From a virus: a stretch of 23,324 nucleotides of DNA. Shown one piece after another: positions 10,879-17,452 of this stretch (positions are counted from its first letter, which is position 1; the number at the start of each line of letters is the position of its first letter). The notes under the pieces were generated by a model. It worked only from the letters and a program-made list of their open reading frames with translations. It was not told where the DNA came from and made no database searches. The stretch lies in IMG/VR virus record IMGVR_UViG_3300048916_000238, positions 1-23,324 of that record; one strand, written 5' to 3'. Both the position numbers and the translations under genes were made by a program.

Positions 10879-11480
10879 CAGGCGGCGTCCTCGCGGAACT
10901 CGCCCTCGATGGCACGCTGCCGGGCGGCGACCTCGGCCAGCCCGTCGAGGATGCTCGCCAGGCGGTTGGCCCGGTCCTGCTCGGTGATGACCACATCCAC
11001 CCGCGCGACGGTCTCGACGCCCGAGTCGACGCCGGTGATGCGGGCCAGCCGGTCATGGATCTTGAGGATCATGTCGGCGGCGACCTGGCTGGGCTCGACG
11101 CCCTCGGCCGGGTTGCCCAGGGCCATCGGCCACCAGCGGCGGTGAAGCGCGACCAGCCGGTCCATGAGGATGGCCCGCACCTGCCCCGCCTCCTGGCGGT
11201 TGATCTCCAGGGCGCGGCGGGCGACCGCCTTGTCGACCAGCAACTGGGCGTTGCGGCGGGTGATCGACAGGATCTTGCCGATCTGCTCGTACGTGGCCCC
11301 GGCGGCCGTCAACTCCAGCGCCCGGTTCTCTCGCTCGGTGATGGTGGTCCAGCGGCGCGCCTGCCGGCTCGTCGGCACCATCCGGGGAGAGGCGCCGATG
11401 GCCGCACGCAACTCCTCCACCGTGCCCTCACCCACGGGCGGCAGGTGGTCGTCGTTGCGGTCAGGCATCGGCTGTGGCAC
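10878..11480 (-). CDS. Probable terminase small subunit (TerS-like)
   Basis: 200 residues. A helix-turn-helix at about 48-90 (RENRALELTAAGATYEQIGK then SITRRNAQLLVDKAVARR) is followed by RLVALHRRWWPMALGNPAEG and a helix IHDRLARITGVDSG. HTH, then RLxxLxxxxWPxAxxG, then a helix ending in a RxTGVD-like motif is the usual layout of actinophage small terminases, which recognise phage DNA and load TerL. GTG 11480 is used; ATG 11468 is an alternative. Unusually it lies about 9.5 kb from terL, with the virion/lysis genes and the plus-strand island between. Confidence 0.65.
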   Translation of the reverse strand: MPQPMPDRNDDHLPPVGEGTVEELRAAIGASPRMVPTSRQARRWTTITERENRALELTAAGATYEQIGKILSITRRNAQLLVDKAVARRALEINRQEAGQVRAILMDRLVALHRRWWPMALGNPAEGVEPSQVAADMILKIHDRLARITGVDSGVETVARVDVVITEQDRANRLASILDGLAEVAARQRAIEGEFREDAA

Positions 11481-11706
11481 TCTTCACCATCTTCAGACGG
11501 GCCTCCAGGGTCGCGTTCTCCCGTTCGGCGCGGCGCAAGTGTTCCCACAGCGCCTCAACCGTCTCCTCGCTGGCCTCCAGGCGGTCTTCCAGTTGGAGGA
11601 CGCGGCGCTCCAACTGGGCTCGCTCGTGGGCGCGGTGCGACGTGTCGAACCCGAGGGCGTCGAGCAGTTCGTACAGACCGTCGTCAGTCAGCGGCCGAAT
11701 CCCCAC
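11461..11706 (-). CDS. Coiled-coil protein
   Basis: 81 residues. After a short N-terminal part (IRPLTDDGLYELLDALGF), residues about 27-75 are a continuous heptad-like, charged helix (RAQLERRVLQLEDRLEASEE and onward to RAERENATLEARLKMVKS), predicting a coiled-coil dimer. GTG start with GAGGAG seven nucleotides upstream. It overlaps both neighbours. Possibly a scaffold or a regulator; no closer call. Confidence 0.8.
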   Translation of the reverse strand: MGIRPLTDDGLYELLDALGFDTSHRAHERAQLERRVLQLEDRLEASEETVEALWEHLRRAERENATLEARLKMVKSATADA

Positions 11707-12004
11707 CGTTGATCTCCTCGATGATCGCGTTGCGGGCGCGGTCCAGCAGAAGGTAGAGGGTGACGCGGCGCAGCGTCTCCCCGTACTCCTCCAGGCCCGG
11801 CTGCTGGTGGGTGCCGTGGCCCGAGGACAGGCTCGTCGCGTAGGTGTGGCCGCCGATCGTCACCTCGGCCACGGTCAGCGCCAGCTTGTGGACCTGCTCG
11901 GTCTCCGGGTCGACGATGGCCGTGTTGTCCGGCCCGGCCACCGTGGCGTGGGCCTTCAGCCAATCGAGCATCTCCGCCTGGCTGATCTCTCTACGCCTGG
12001 GCAT
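11684..12004 (-). CDS. Hypothetical protein, 106 residues
   Basis: ATG start with GGAGGAGAAGG directly upstream. An N-terminal helix (SQAEMLDWLKAHATV) precedes a beta-rich middle (TAIVDPETEQVHKLALTVAE, VTIGGHTYATSLSSG) and a helix rich in Arg/Leu (TLRRVTLYLLLDRARNAIIE). It overlaps the preceding gene by 14 nt and the following one by 23. Not recognised. Confidence 0.8.
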   Translation of the reverse strand: MPRRREISQAEMLDWLKAHATVAGPDNTAIVDPETEQVHKLALTVAEVTIGGHTYATSLSSGHGTHQQPGLEEYGETLRRVTLYLLLDRARNAIIEEINGGDSAAD

Positions 12005-12188
12005 CCTTCTCCTCCAACCGTCGCAGGGACTCTTTCAACAGTGTGCGCAGCAACCGGCGCTGGAGTCGATCGGCCGGCGGCGGGTCCTGGAGCAGGTCGT
12101 AGAGCTTGCCGGCGCACGCGCCATACACGCCCATGCCGCCAACCTTGGGCCGGATCGTCCACTGAAGGTCCGGGGCCGGGGAGGTCAC
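11991..12188 (-). CDS. Hypothetical protein, 65 residues
   Basis: The GTG start overlaps the TGA of the upstream gene (GTGA). The N-terminal half contains a Gly-rich segment (PKVGGMGVYGACAGKLYDLL), and the C-terminal half is a basic helix (DRLQRRLLRTLLKESLRRL). It ends in TAG inside the next gene. No family recognised. Confidence 0.72.
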   Translation of the reverse strand: MTSPAPDLQWTIRPKVGGMGVYGACAGKLYDLLQDPPPADRLQRRLLRTLLKESLRRLEEKDAQA

Positions 12189-12559
12189 GAGCCTTCCACC
12201 TCCATCCACTGTGGGCCCAGGAACAGGGTCTCCCGGGCCTCGCTGAAAGCTACCGAGTCCTGCCGGTACTTGGCGGCGAGCTTGGCCCACGACACCTTGG
12301 CCTCATCCATCAGGTGGGGCCAAGCCTCGTAGCACCAGCAGGCGTTCTGCCACGGGTCGTCCGACTTGGACCGCCAGTTGCCGTGGATGCGGATGCCGTA
12401 CTGGAGGACCAGCACTTCGGCGTCGCCGCAGAAGTCGTGCCACTCGCGCTGGGTGAGCTTGTCGTCGCTGTTGCCGATCATGACGAACACGGTCGGCGGC
12501 CGTCCGGTCAGGTAGTTGGTGTCGCGCTTGAGGCGGTCAACAGTGCCGGCGCGGGGCAT
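12185..12559 (-). CDS. Hypothetical protein, 124 residues
   Basis: ATG start immediately after a TAA. Begins with a hydrophobic strand, TVFVMIGNSDDKL, then mixed alpha/beta with several Trp and Cys (REWHDFCGDAEVLVLQYGIR, WQNACWCYEAW). The early strand-loop pattern and the GNWRSKSDDPWQN region suggest an alpha/beta nucleotide- or nucleoside-handling fold, but the motif evidence is too thin to name one. Confidence 0.82.
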   Translation of the reverse strand: MPRAGTVDRLKRDTNYLTGRPPTVFVMIGNSDDKLTQREWHDFCGDAEVLVLQYGIRIHGNWRSKSDDPWQNACWCYEAWPHLMDEAKVSWAKLAAKYRQDSVAFSEARETLFLGPQWMEVEGS

Positions 12560-12754
12560 TTAGTCGGTCCTCGGGGAGACCAGCGTGCCGTTGGTGGCCG
12601 GAATGACCATCCATCCGTGCGGGGCCGGCGCCAGCACACCCTCATGCTCGCCCAGCGAGAGCAGGGCCTTGACCACCCGCTCGACCTCCTCATGCGACCG
12701 AACCACGATCACGATGGGGCGGCCTTCCGACCCGGGCACCTGAAGGCTCACCAT
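12560..12754 (-). CDS. Hypothetical protein, 64 residues
   Basis: ATG start with GGAGGAGAAGC upstream, overlapping the end of the previous gene. A compact sequence: strand IVIVVRS, helix HEEVERVVKALLSL, strand GWMVIPA. Probably a small beta-alpha-beta domain. It ends in TAA, one of few TAA stops in the window. Confidence 0.78.
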   Translation of the reverse strand: MVSLQVPGSEGRPIVIVVRSHEEVERVVKALLSLGEHEGVLAPAPHGWMVIPATNGTLVSPRTD

Positions 12755-12999
12755 TGCTTCTCCTCCCCCAGCAGGGCGTCGAGGGCCCGGCGGGCGCACC
12801 ACAGGGCCCCGTCGTCGTAGTCGTGCTTGAACTGCACGCGGCGCTCCGGCTCGTCGTACACGTACGCCTCATACGTGTAGACCCGGCCGGTGCCCTGGCC
12901 CGGCTGAACGTGCCCGTCGCCGAGCGGCTCCAGCCGCTGGATGACCAACTCGATGCCGATGGGCCGGTCGTTGACCATCAGGTCAAAGTGCAGCGCCAC
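12748..12999 (-). CDS. Hypothetical protein, 83 residues
   Basis: The GTG start lies inside the end of the upstream gene, without a strong ribosome binding site; an internal ATG eight codons later is possible. Strand-rich first half (ALHFDLMVNDRPIGIELVIQ), Tyr-rich middle (RVYTYEAYVYDEP) and a C-terminal helix (ALWCARRALDALLGEE). Unknown function. Confidence 0.72.
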   Translation of the reverse strand: MALHFDLMVNDRPIGIELVIQRLEPLGDGHVQPGQGTGRVYTYEAYVYDEPERRVQFKHDYDDGALWCARRALDALLGEEKQW

Positions 13000-13537
13000 C
13001 GGTCTCACCCCACTTGCCCATCGTCGCGTCGAAGTCGCCCTGCTCGGCCGCGCGCAGCATCGCACCCGCCATGCCGCACAGGTGCCACACGTTCGCCACC
13101 AACTGGCCGTCGTCGCCCGCCTGGATGGGCGCGTAGAACAGGCTGGTGGCGATGGTCAGGTCGCGGTTGAGGCAGGCGGTGAAGAACCGGCCCACGAACA
13201 CGACGGCCCGTTCGTGGATGGCGTCGTCGTCTTCCAGGCCGAAGCCCTCCTCGGGTTCGACTGGGCCGTCGTCGCCTTGGAACTCAACCCCCCACCAGCC
13301 GTCGCCCGGGTAGCCGGCGGCGCGGGCGGTGGCCTCGCCCGTCTCGCGCATCCGGTTGGCCTGCACCACCAGTTCGGCCAGGCCGGCGCAGACGCAGAAC
13401 ACTCCCCGGTCGCCGTACTCGTCGCCGATGCCGTCGATGGCGGCGGCGACGCGGTCGTCGTCGTCGTCCATGGCGCCCCGGGCCACGATCATGGTGGCCT
13501 CGGCCAGGGCGGCGTTGCGGTCGTCAGCCTCGCTCAA
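12983..13537 (-). CDS. Hypothetical acidic protein, 184 residues
   Basis: TTG start (rare) with GAGGAGG ten nucleotides upstream, overlapping the previous gene. Mostly helical, with an acidic DDDDD run near residue 25, a Cys-containing helix (GVFCVCAGLAELVVQANRM) and a conserved-looking ERAVVFVGRFFTACLNRDL segment. No known motif. Similar all-helical proteins of unknown function are common in actinophage early regions. Confidence 0.78.
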   Translation of the reverse strand: MSEADDRNAALAEATMIVARGAMDDDDDRVAAAIDGIGDEYGDRGVFCVCAGLAELVVQANRMRETGEATARAAGYPGDGWWGVEFQGDDGPVEPEEGFGLEDDDAIHERAVVFVGRFFTACLNRDLTIATSLFYAPIQAGDDGQLVANVWHLCGMAGAMLRAAEQGDFDATMGKWGETGGAAL

Positions 13538-13715
13538 TCTGATGCAACCTCCTCAGAATGCCGGGGCCAAAGGTCACCCCGAGAACGAACGCCACGCCGA
13601 ACCCGACGAGCACGGGCCACGCGCTGAACCCGACGACGAGGCACAGCACACCAGCCGAGGCGGCGAGGGAGAACGCGAACCCGACGACGAGCATGGCCCG
13701 TTCGGTGACGCTCAC
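13524..13715 (-). CDS. Small two-helix membrane protein
   Basis: 63 residues. GTG start overlapping the upstream stop. Two hydrophobic segments (about 7-28, MLVVGFAFSLAASAGVLCLV; about 30-52, WPVLVGFGVAFVLGVTFG), with a short basic tail. The topology is that of many small holin-like or envelope phage proteins; it is far from the endolysin and belongs to the early block, so the lysis role is not supported. Confidence 0.75.
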   Translation of the reverse strand: MSVTERAMLVVGFAFSLAASAGVLCLVVGFSAWPVLVGFGVAFVLGVTFGPGILRRLHQIERG

Positions 13716-14116
13716 AGCCACTGCCCTCCGGGCCCGGGCACCCACCGGTTGGGGTGGGAACGGTGGGCCTGCTCCTCGGGCACCATGATCGGCTCGCCAT
13801 AGATGGTGGTGCCGATGCGCTGCCCAGGCGACAGGAACAGGTTGCCGGTCGACCAGGTGCCGCAGTCGATGCAGCGGTCCTTGGCGTGGCGGCCGTGGCG
13901 GCACCGGTCGAGCGCGGACAGCAGCGGCGAGTAGCCGGCGGCGTACGGGTCGAGTAGGCCGGCCTCGCGCAGCGCGCTGTAGACGGCGGTCGCCAGGCTC
14001 TCGTCTGGCGTGCCGGCGTGCGAGCAGGCCACCTCGTTGCAGTAGTGGGGCATGGGCGGCAGCACCTTGGCGATGGTCTCGATGACCTCGCGGCGCTGAT
14101 CGATGGCGGCGGTCAC
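13712..14116 (-). CDS. Hypothetical protein with a CxxC/His cluster, 134 residues
   Basis: GTG start overlapping the stop upstream (GTGA). The N-terminal helix contains CNEVACSHAG; the middle has DRCRHGRHAKDRCIDCGTW, a likely zinc-binding cluster (Cys, His, His, Cys, Cys). The C-terminal part is Gly/Pro/Trp-rich (NRWVPGPGGQW). Probably a small zinc-stabilised domain; function not recognised. Confidence 0.8.
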   Translation of the reverse strand: MTAAIDQRREVIETIAKVLPPMPHYCNEVACSHAGTPDESLATAVYSALREAGLLDPYAAGYSPLLSALDRCRHGRHAKDRCIDCGTWSTGNLFLSPGQRIGTTIYGEPIMVPEEQAHRSHPNRWVPGPGGQWL

Positions 14117-14385
14117 AGTTCGGGCCCTTCGTACGAGTCGAGCACGTCGTCTCCGGCGCGGGTGGTCTCGGCGGTCACGGCGCGCGGCTCGTTCGGTTTG
14201 CGGTCCGGGTAGCTGACCAGCCGGTCGCGGATCAGCAGGTGAAGGGCGTGAGTAACGGTCGGCCAGCCGTTCTTGTCGATGCGGTAGGCGTGCCGGTCGG
14301 CGGACAGCACGTCCACCCTGACGCTGCCGTCTTTGACGGCCCGCAGCAGTTCGATGCGGGCCGGTGTCATGCGGAGGGCGGCCAC
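14113..14385 (-). CDS. Winged-helix-like DNA-binding protein
   Basis: 90 residues. GTG start with GGAGG seven nucleotides upstream. TPARIELLRAVKDGSV, then a segment containing NGWPTVTHALHLLIRDRLVS, match helix-turn-helix plus wing spacing (MarR/phage winged-helix style). The C-terminus is hydrophilic. A transcriptional regulator of the phage early region is the natural reading; the target is unknown. Confidence 0.75.
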   Translation of the reverse strand: MAALRMTPARIELLRAVKDGSVRVDVLSADRHAYRIDKNGWPTVTHALHLLIRDRLVSYPDRKPNEPRAVTAETTRAGDDVLDSYEGPEL

Positions 14386-14387
14386 GG

Positions 14388-14651
14388 TCAGACCTCCTCG
14401 GCCTCGTGGCGGCCCTCGATGGAGGGGTCGCCGGTGAGGGGGAGGGGCTGCTCGACGTGGCCGGCGTGGGCCGGCCCGTCGGAGCCGAGGCGCATGGCGA
14501 CGCCGACCTGTTCCATGGCGTGGAGCAGGTGGGCCTGGAGGAGGCGGCGCTCCAGGGCACCGAACAGGCGGAACCCGCCGCCGCTGAGGTCGACCTCGCG
14601 GCCTTCACGGGTCACGTAGTAGAGACCCGATTCGCGCTTACGTGCCGGCAT
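14388..14651 (-). CDS. Hypothetical protein, 87 residues (internal start form)
   Basis: Same frame and stop as the longer frame, but starting at ATG 14651 with GGAG nine nucleotides upstream. MPARKRESGLYYVTREGREV is a natural basic N-terminus followed by a strand. Then comes FRLFGALERRLLQAHLLHAMEQ, a long helix, and a Pro/Gly-rich tail ending HEAEEV. I favour this as the main product because codon bias recovers exactly at this ATG. The helix-rich core has no named family. Confidence 0.6.
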   Translation of the reverse strand: MPARKRESGLYYVTREGREVDLSGGGFRLFGALERRLLQAHLLHAMEQVGVAMRLGSDGPAHAGHVEQPLPLTGDPSIEGRHEAEEV

Positions 14652-14912
14652 TGGCTCACTCTCCGTAGTGGGTCCGGGGTCTCGGCCCGGGGTTCGGGGA
14701 CACCCATACTCGTCGGTAACATCGCTCTGTGCCGGTCTGTCCGGGTTCTGCAGCAACCCACCGTGACCGGCTGTCTGATCGTACACGACAGACGGGCCGC
14801 TGTGGCGGAGCCACGGTGCCAGAGGATGGGCGCCCAACCGGTCCTCCAGCCAGTAGGCGCGCAGGGCGGCGACGAGGGAGGCTCGCCCCAGGGCGCTCGG
14901 CGGAACCGTCAC
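14388..14912 (-). CDS. Long open frame spanning two coding segments (174 residues)
   Basis: From GTG 14912, which overlaps the upstream stop (GTGA), the frame is open to TGA at 14388. The first 44 codons have the strong G/C third-base bias of the neighbours and an ALGRASLVAALRAYWLED helix. The next 43 codons (about 14652-14780) do not: roughly 16 end in A or T, as in non-coding DNA. The last 87 codons are normal and have their own ATG and ribosome binding site at 14651. Either one protein with an odd linker or two genes whose separating stop has been lost. No function is recognised. Confidence 0.5.
   Translation of the reverse strand: MTVPPSALGRASLVAALRAYWLEDRLGAHPLAPWLRHSGPSVVYDQTAGHGGLLQNPDRPAQSDVTDEYGCPRTPGRDPGPTTESEPMPARKRESGLYYVTREGREVDLSGGGFRLFGALERRLLQAHLLHAMEQVGVAMRLGSDGPAHAGHVEQPLPLTGDPSIEGRHEAEEV
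14652..14780 (-). promoter_or_regulatory. Lower-GC segment, possible internal promoter region
   Basis: The only stretch in the minus-strand block from 8007 to 22170 that loses the coding third-base bias. It has GACAG-type repeats (CAGACAG, GGACAGACC) and inverted CCGGG/CCCGG pieces. No convincing -10/-35 pair was found, but its position before a fresh ribosome binding site suits a promoter for the genes from 14651 leftward. Confidence 0.3.
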
Positions 14913-15106
14913 GGCTCGTCCTCCTCGGCCTCGACCGGCGACCCCGAGAGGGCCTCCAGGGGCTTGCCGACGTGTGCCTGGACCCGGATGGGCCCGCCAC
15001 AGTTCGGGCACTCCTCGGGCGGCTCGAACAGCAACTCGGCCAGGCTCGCAGCCTGGGTGCGGTGGCCACAGCGGGCGCACCGGTGCGTCATCTCAACCCG
15101 AGGCAT
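14909..15106 (-). CDS. Small zinc-ribbon protein
   Basis: 65 residues. ATG overlapping the upstream TGA (TGATG). RCARCGHRTQ (about 9-18) and ECPNCGGPI (about 34-42) form a classic four-cysteine zinc ribbon. The C-terminus is acidic (EAEEDEP). Likely a nucleic-acid or protein interaction module; small zinc ribbons are common in phage early operons. Confidence 0.82.
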   Translation of the reverse strand: MPRVEMTHRCARCGHRTQAASLAELLFEPPEECPNCGGPIRVQAHVGKPLEALSGSPVEAEEDEP

Positions 15107-15204
15107 CAGCGCAGCACTCCCGTCAGGCAGGCGGCGGCCAGCAGGTAGAGCAGCACGGCCATGACCCACAGCGCGCGCCCCAGGTCCCGTCCCAGGTTGC
15201 CCAT
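15106..15204 (-). CDS. 32-residue single-pass membrane protein
   Basis: ATG and stop both overlap neighbours by TGATG, which supports reality despite the length. GRALWVMAVLLYLLAAACL is one transmembrane helix with a basic N-terminal flank. Directly follows the TET/JBP-like gene. Function unknown. Confidence 0.6.
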   Translation of the reverse strand: MGNLGRDLGRALWVMAVLLYLLAAACLTGVLR

Positions 15205-16085
15205 CAGCGCTTCGCCCACCACTCGGCGGCGCGGCGAGCCTCGGTGTCGGCGTCGGCGCAGCCCACCATCGCCGTACGGAAGTACGACACGACCGAGATG
15301 CGCTCCGCCCCGCACGTCTCGCACAGCCCGAACAGGGTGTTTCCGCAGCCACAGACGATGTCGGTGTTGGCGTGCCACTCATGGGCGTCCATGAGCAGCA
15401 GGTCGCCGTTGCCCATCGAGACGGCCACCCGGTACTCGGGGAACAGCAGGTTCCCGCCCGTGAACGAGCCGCCCCGGCGGAGCACGGCCAGGGTGGAGAA
15501 GCCCGCATCCAGGTCGCCCTTGTCCGTGTGCATCCCGGTTGGGTAGGTGTTGTTGACGGTGACGGTGGTGAACGGGGTGCCGGGCACGACCCATTCGGGG
15601 CGGGTGGCGATGACCTCGCGCATCTGTGCGCGGTGGCGTTCGGGTACGTGGGCGGCCATCTGGTCGGCGATGGCGGCGAGGAACGGCTGGAGGGTCTCCC
15701 ACCTGGGGAGGTTGCGGCCGGTCCAGGCGGTGAGGCGGCAGTAGCGGCGGTAGCTGTTCGGGTCGAACGCTCCGATGATGGTGCTGCTGGTGGTGGGTGC
15801 GTAGCGCTTGCCGGAGGGGGATTTGGCGATGCCGCCGCCGCTGGACATGCCCCGGTTGTTGGTGGTGTGAGTCCGCAATTCGTGCAGGATGCCGTAGATG
15901 GTGTCGTTGTTGGCCCATTCGTCCAGTACGTGGGGAAGGTAGACGCAGAGGGGTTTGCCGTCGGGCTTGAGGACCTTGGCGGGGCCGGTGAGGAGCACGT
16001 CGTAGTCGGCTGGGCCGAGCACCTTGCCTTGCTTGGGTTCCAGGTGTTCGGCGGCGAGGCGGGTGCGTAGCCGTAGCTCGATCAT
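15204..16085 (-). CDS. TET/JBP-family 2-oxoglutarate/Fe(II) DNA base dioxygenase
   Basis: 293 residues. The family oxidises the methyl group of thymine or 5-methylcytosine in DNA to hydroxymethyl (or further), using Fe(II), O2 and 2-oxoglutarate. TVTVNNTYPTGMHTDKGD supplies the HxD pair (His186, Asp188); GNLLFPEYRVAV, then GDLLLMDAHEWHANTD, supplies the distal His (235 or 238); ERISVVSYFR the Arg that holds 2-oxoglutarate. The HTDKGD and MDxHEWHxN strings are strikingly JBP-like, favouring thymine, though phage members acting on 5-methylcytosine are known. Between the distal His and the Arg is an insertion with four cysteines (VCGCGN, GLCETCGA). ATG overlaps the previous stop. It lies in one operon with a P-loop kinase, an FAD enzyme and a pyrophosphorylase-like protein. 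Confidence 0.88.
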   Translation of the reverse strand: MIELRLRTRLAAEHLEPKQGKVLGPADYDVLLTGPAKVLKPDGKPLCVYLPHVLDEWANNDTIYGILHELRTHTTNNRGMSSGGGIAKSPSGKRYAPTTSSTIIGAFDPNSYRRYCRLTAWTGRNLPRWETLQPFLAAIADQMAAHVPERHRAQMREVIATRPEWVVPGTPFTTVTVNNTYPTGMHTDKGDLDAGFSTLAVLRRGGSFTGGNLLFPEYRVAVSMGNGDLLLMDAHEWHANTDIVCGCGNTLFGLCETCGAERISVVSYFRTAMVGCADADTEARRAAEWWAKR

Positions 16086-16375
16086 GTCTGCGAGTCTCCC
16101 ACCGGCGGGCGGCCCCAACGGTGCAGCAGATGCTCGGCGGTGCCGGCCATGGCCCGGGTGATGTCGCTGTTGTCGGTCTCCATGAGGTTGAGGATGGCGC
16201 CGGTGGCGTCCAGCAGGGCGTAGTCCCGGTCGGGTTCGGGTGTCTCGGCGACCTGGCGGATCACCTTGGCGATCAGGGACGCCACCGGGTCGAGCATGAT
16301 GCGCCGGGCGATGGCCGGCCGGGCGGCCTTGATGGCCCGCTGGACGCGGTGGACGATCTCGAACTCGTCGGGCAT
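16082..16375 (-). CDS. Hypothetical helical protein, 97 residues
   Basis: ATG overlapping the upstream TGA (TGATG) and ATGA overlap with the dioxygenase downstream, so it is tightly coupled. Helical throughout (EFEIVHRVQRAIKAARPAIA, PVASLIAKVIRQVAE, ALLDATGAILNLMETD). No motif. Its neighbour upstream is similar in size and style; no role in modification can be claimed beyond position. Confidence 0.8.
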   Translation of the reverse strand: MPDEFEIVHRVQRAIKAARPAIARRIMLDPVASLIAKVIRQVAETPEPDRDYALLDATGAILNLMETDNSDITRAMAGTAEHLLHRWGRPPVGDSQT

Positions 16376-16662
16376 CACTGCCGTGCCGCCTTGATGAAGA
16401 CGTTGGTGAGCGCGGCCTGGAGGTTGCAGCCGGTCTCGTGGCACGCCAGGTCGTGGATGGTCTCGGCCATGCCCACGTATGAGCCGGACAAGGTGGCGAA
16501 GATCGCCTGGCCGCCGCTGCCCTTCGGGTATCCGGCGGCCTGGTCCATGGCGTGGTCGGCGAACTCCAGGAACGTGGCGGCGGTGATCAGGGCGGCCGTC
16601 GCGGCCGTCTCGGGCCCGAGGGCGTCGGTCAGGTTCTTCATCAGGGTCTCAGCGGGGCTCAC
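16375..16662 (-). CDS. Hypothetical helical protein, 95 residues
   Basis: GTG start with AAGG six nucleotides upstream, overlapping the upstream stop. Ala-rich helices (GPETAATAALITAATFLEFA, DHAMDQAAGYPKGSG) and two Cys near the C-terminus (ACHETGC). No recognised domain. Confidence 0.78.
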   Translation of the reverse strand: MSPAETLMKNLTDALGPETAATAALITAATFLEFADHAMDQAAGYPKGSGGQAIFATLSGSYVGMAETIHDLACHETGCNLQAALTNVFIKAARQ

Positions 16663-16895
16663 GGCTTGCCTTTCTTCTGGACGACGGAGTCGAGTGCCTC
16701 CTGGAGGGCGGTCTGGCGGGCGGCGTCGATCTGGCCGCGCAGGGAGCACGGCCACTCCTCACCGTCCTGTTCGCACACGACCTGGCAGGTGGCGATGCCG
16801 TAGCTGTTGCGGATCGTGACCTCGCTGGGTTGGTGGTTGCGGTCGGCCATCTCCCGCACGCGCGGGTCGTGGAGCAGTTGGATGGTGTGGTTCAC
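16659..16895 (-). CDS. Hypothetical protein, 78 residues
   Basis: GTG start overlapping the upstream stop, GGAG nine nucleotides before. NHTIQLLHDPRVREMADR, then a strand segment VTIRNSYGIATCQVVCEQDG with three Cys in total, then a helix QIDAARQTALQEALDSVV and a basic tail. Possibly metal- or nucleic-acid-binding. Not recognised. Confidence 0.77.
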   Translation of the reverse strand: MNHTIQLLHDPRVREMADRNHQPSEVTIRNSYGIATCQVVCEQDGEEWPCSLRGQIDAARQTALQEALDSVVQKKGKP

Positions 16896-17074
16896 GGCAG
16901 GCAACTCCATCCGTCTCCGTGCTGGGCTTCGACGACGTGGCGGCCGGACAGTTCGCATCGGGCCTGGGCGTGCTTTTCGCGCTGGTCGAGGACCACGGCG
17001 ACGGTGATCAGGGCGGCCCACAGGATGGCTATGGCGACCAGGAGCGGCGGCGGCGGGCCGTTTCGGGTCACCAT
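16892..17074 (-). CDS. Small single-pass membrane protein, 60 residues
   Basis: ATG overlaps the upstream gene. After VTRNGPPPP comes a transmembrane helix (LLVAIAILWAALITVAVVLD) and then a charged, Cys/His-containing tail (ARCELSGRHVVEAQHGDG), predicted cytoplasmic or periplasmic depending on orientation. One of four short membrane proteins in this block. Function unknown. Confidence 0.7.
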   Translation of the reverse strand: MVTRNGPPPPLLVAIAILWAALITVAVVLDQREKHAQARCELSGRHVVEAQHGDGWSCLP

Positions 17075-17211
17075 GCCGGGTACCGGCCCCAGATGGTGCT
17101 GACGGTCTCGGCGCAGATCAGCACCGTGAGCACCAGCGCACCGGCGAGCACGGCGACCACCATCAGGCAGCCGTGGGGCAACTCGGGCCGGGTCTTCGGC
17201 TCGTCACCCAT
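17068..17211 (-). CDS. 47-residue single-pass membrane protein
   Basis: ATG start eight nucleotides inside the upstream gene, ending in a TGA that overlaps the next ATG. A polar N-terminus (GDEPKTRPELPHG), one hydrophobic helix (MVVAVLAGALVLTVLICAE) and a short tail. Pairs with the adjacent 60-residue membrane protein. Confidence 0.62.
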   Translation of the reverse strand: MGDEPKTRPELPHGCLMVVAVLAGALVLTVLICAETVSTIWGRYPAW

Positions 17212-17452
17212 GGGTGGCCTCCTGGATCTCGTTGGGCTTGCGCTCGTTGTCGAGGTAGACGATTCGGGTAGCGCCCCCGTGGCCGTGGATGATCGCCACG
17301 TCGGCCATGGAGGCGTACACGGCGGTCGAGGCGGTGGCGGTCAGCCAGCGCAGGGCGACGGTGCCGTCGGTGAAGGCGACGCCCTCGGCGACGGTGCCGA
17401 CGCCGGAGACGCCCGACTCGTCGCGGATACGGTGCAGGCGGAAGCGGCGCAT
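17204..17452 (-). CDS. Hypothetical beta-rich protein, 82 residues
   Basis: ATG overlapping the kinase stop (TGATG) with GAGGAG five nucleotides upstream. A strand-rich sequence, SGVGTVAEGVAFTDGTVALR, then VYASMADVAIIHGHGGATRI and IVYLDNERKPNEIQ. Several actinobacterial phage proteins of this style are annotated only as hypothetical. Its place directly after the kinase makes a link to base modification possible but unproven. Confidence 0.78.
   Translation of the reverse strand: MRRFRLHRIRDESGVSGVGTVAEGVAFTDGTVALRWLTATASTAVYASMADVAIIHGHGGATRIVYLDNERKPNEIQEATHG

Noticed and set aside
11474-12820. A plus-strand open frame of about 448 codons
   Set aside because: It lies opposite five well-supported minus-strand genes with correct overlaps and ribosome binding sites. 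Long antisense frames are expected in DNA this rich in G and C.
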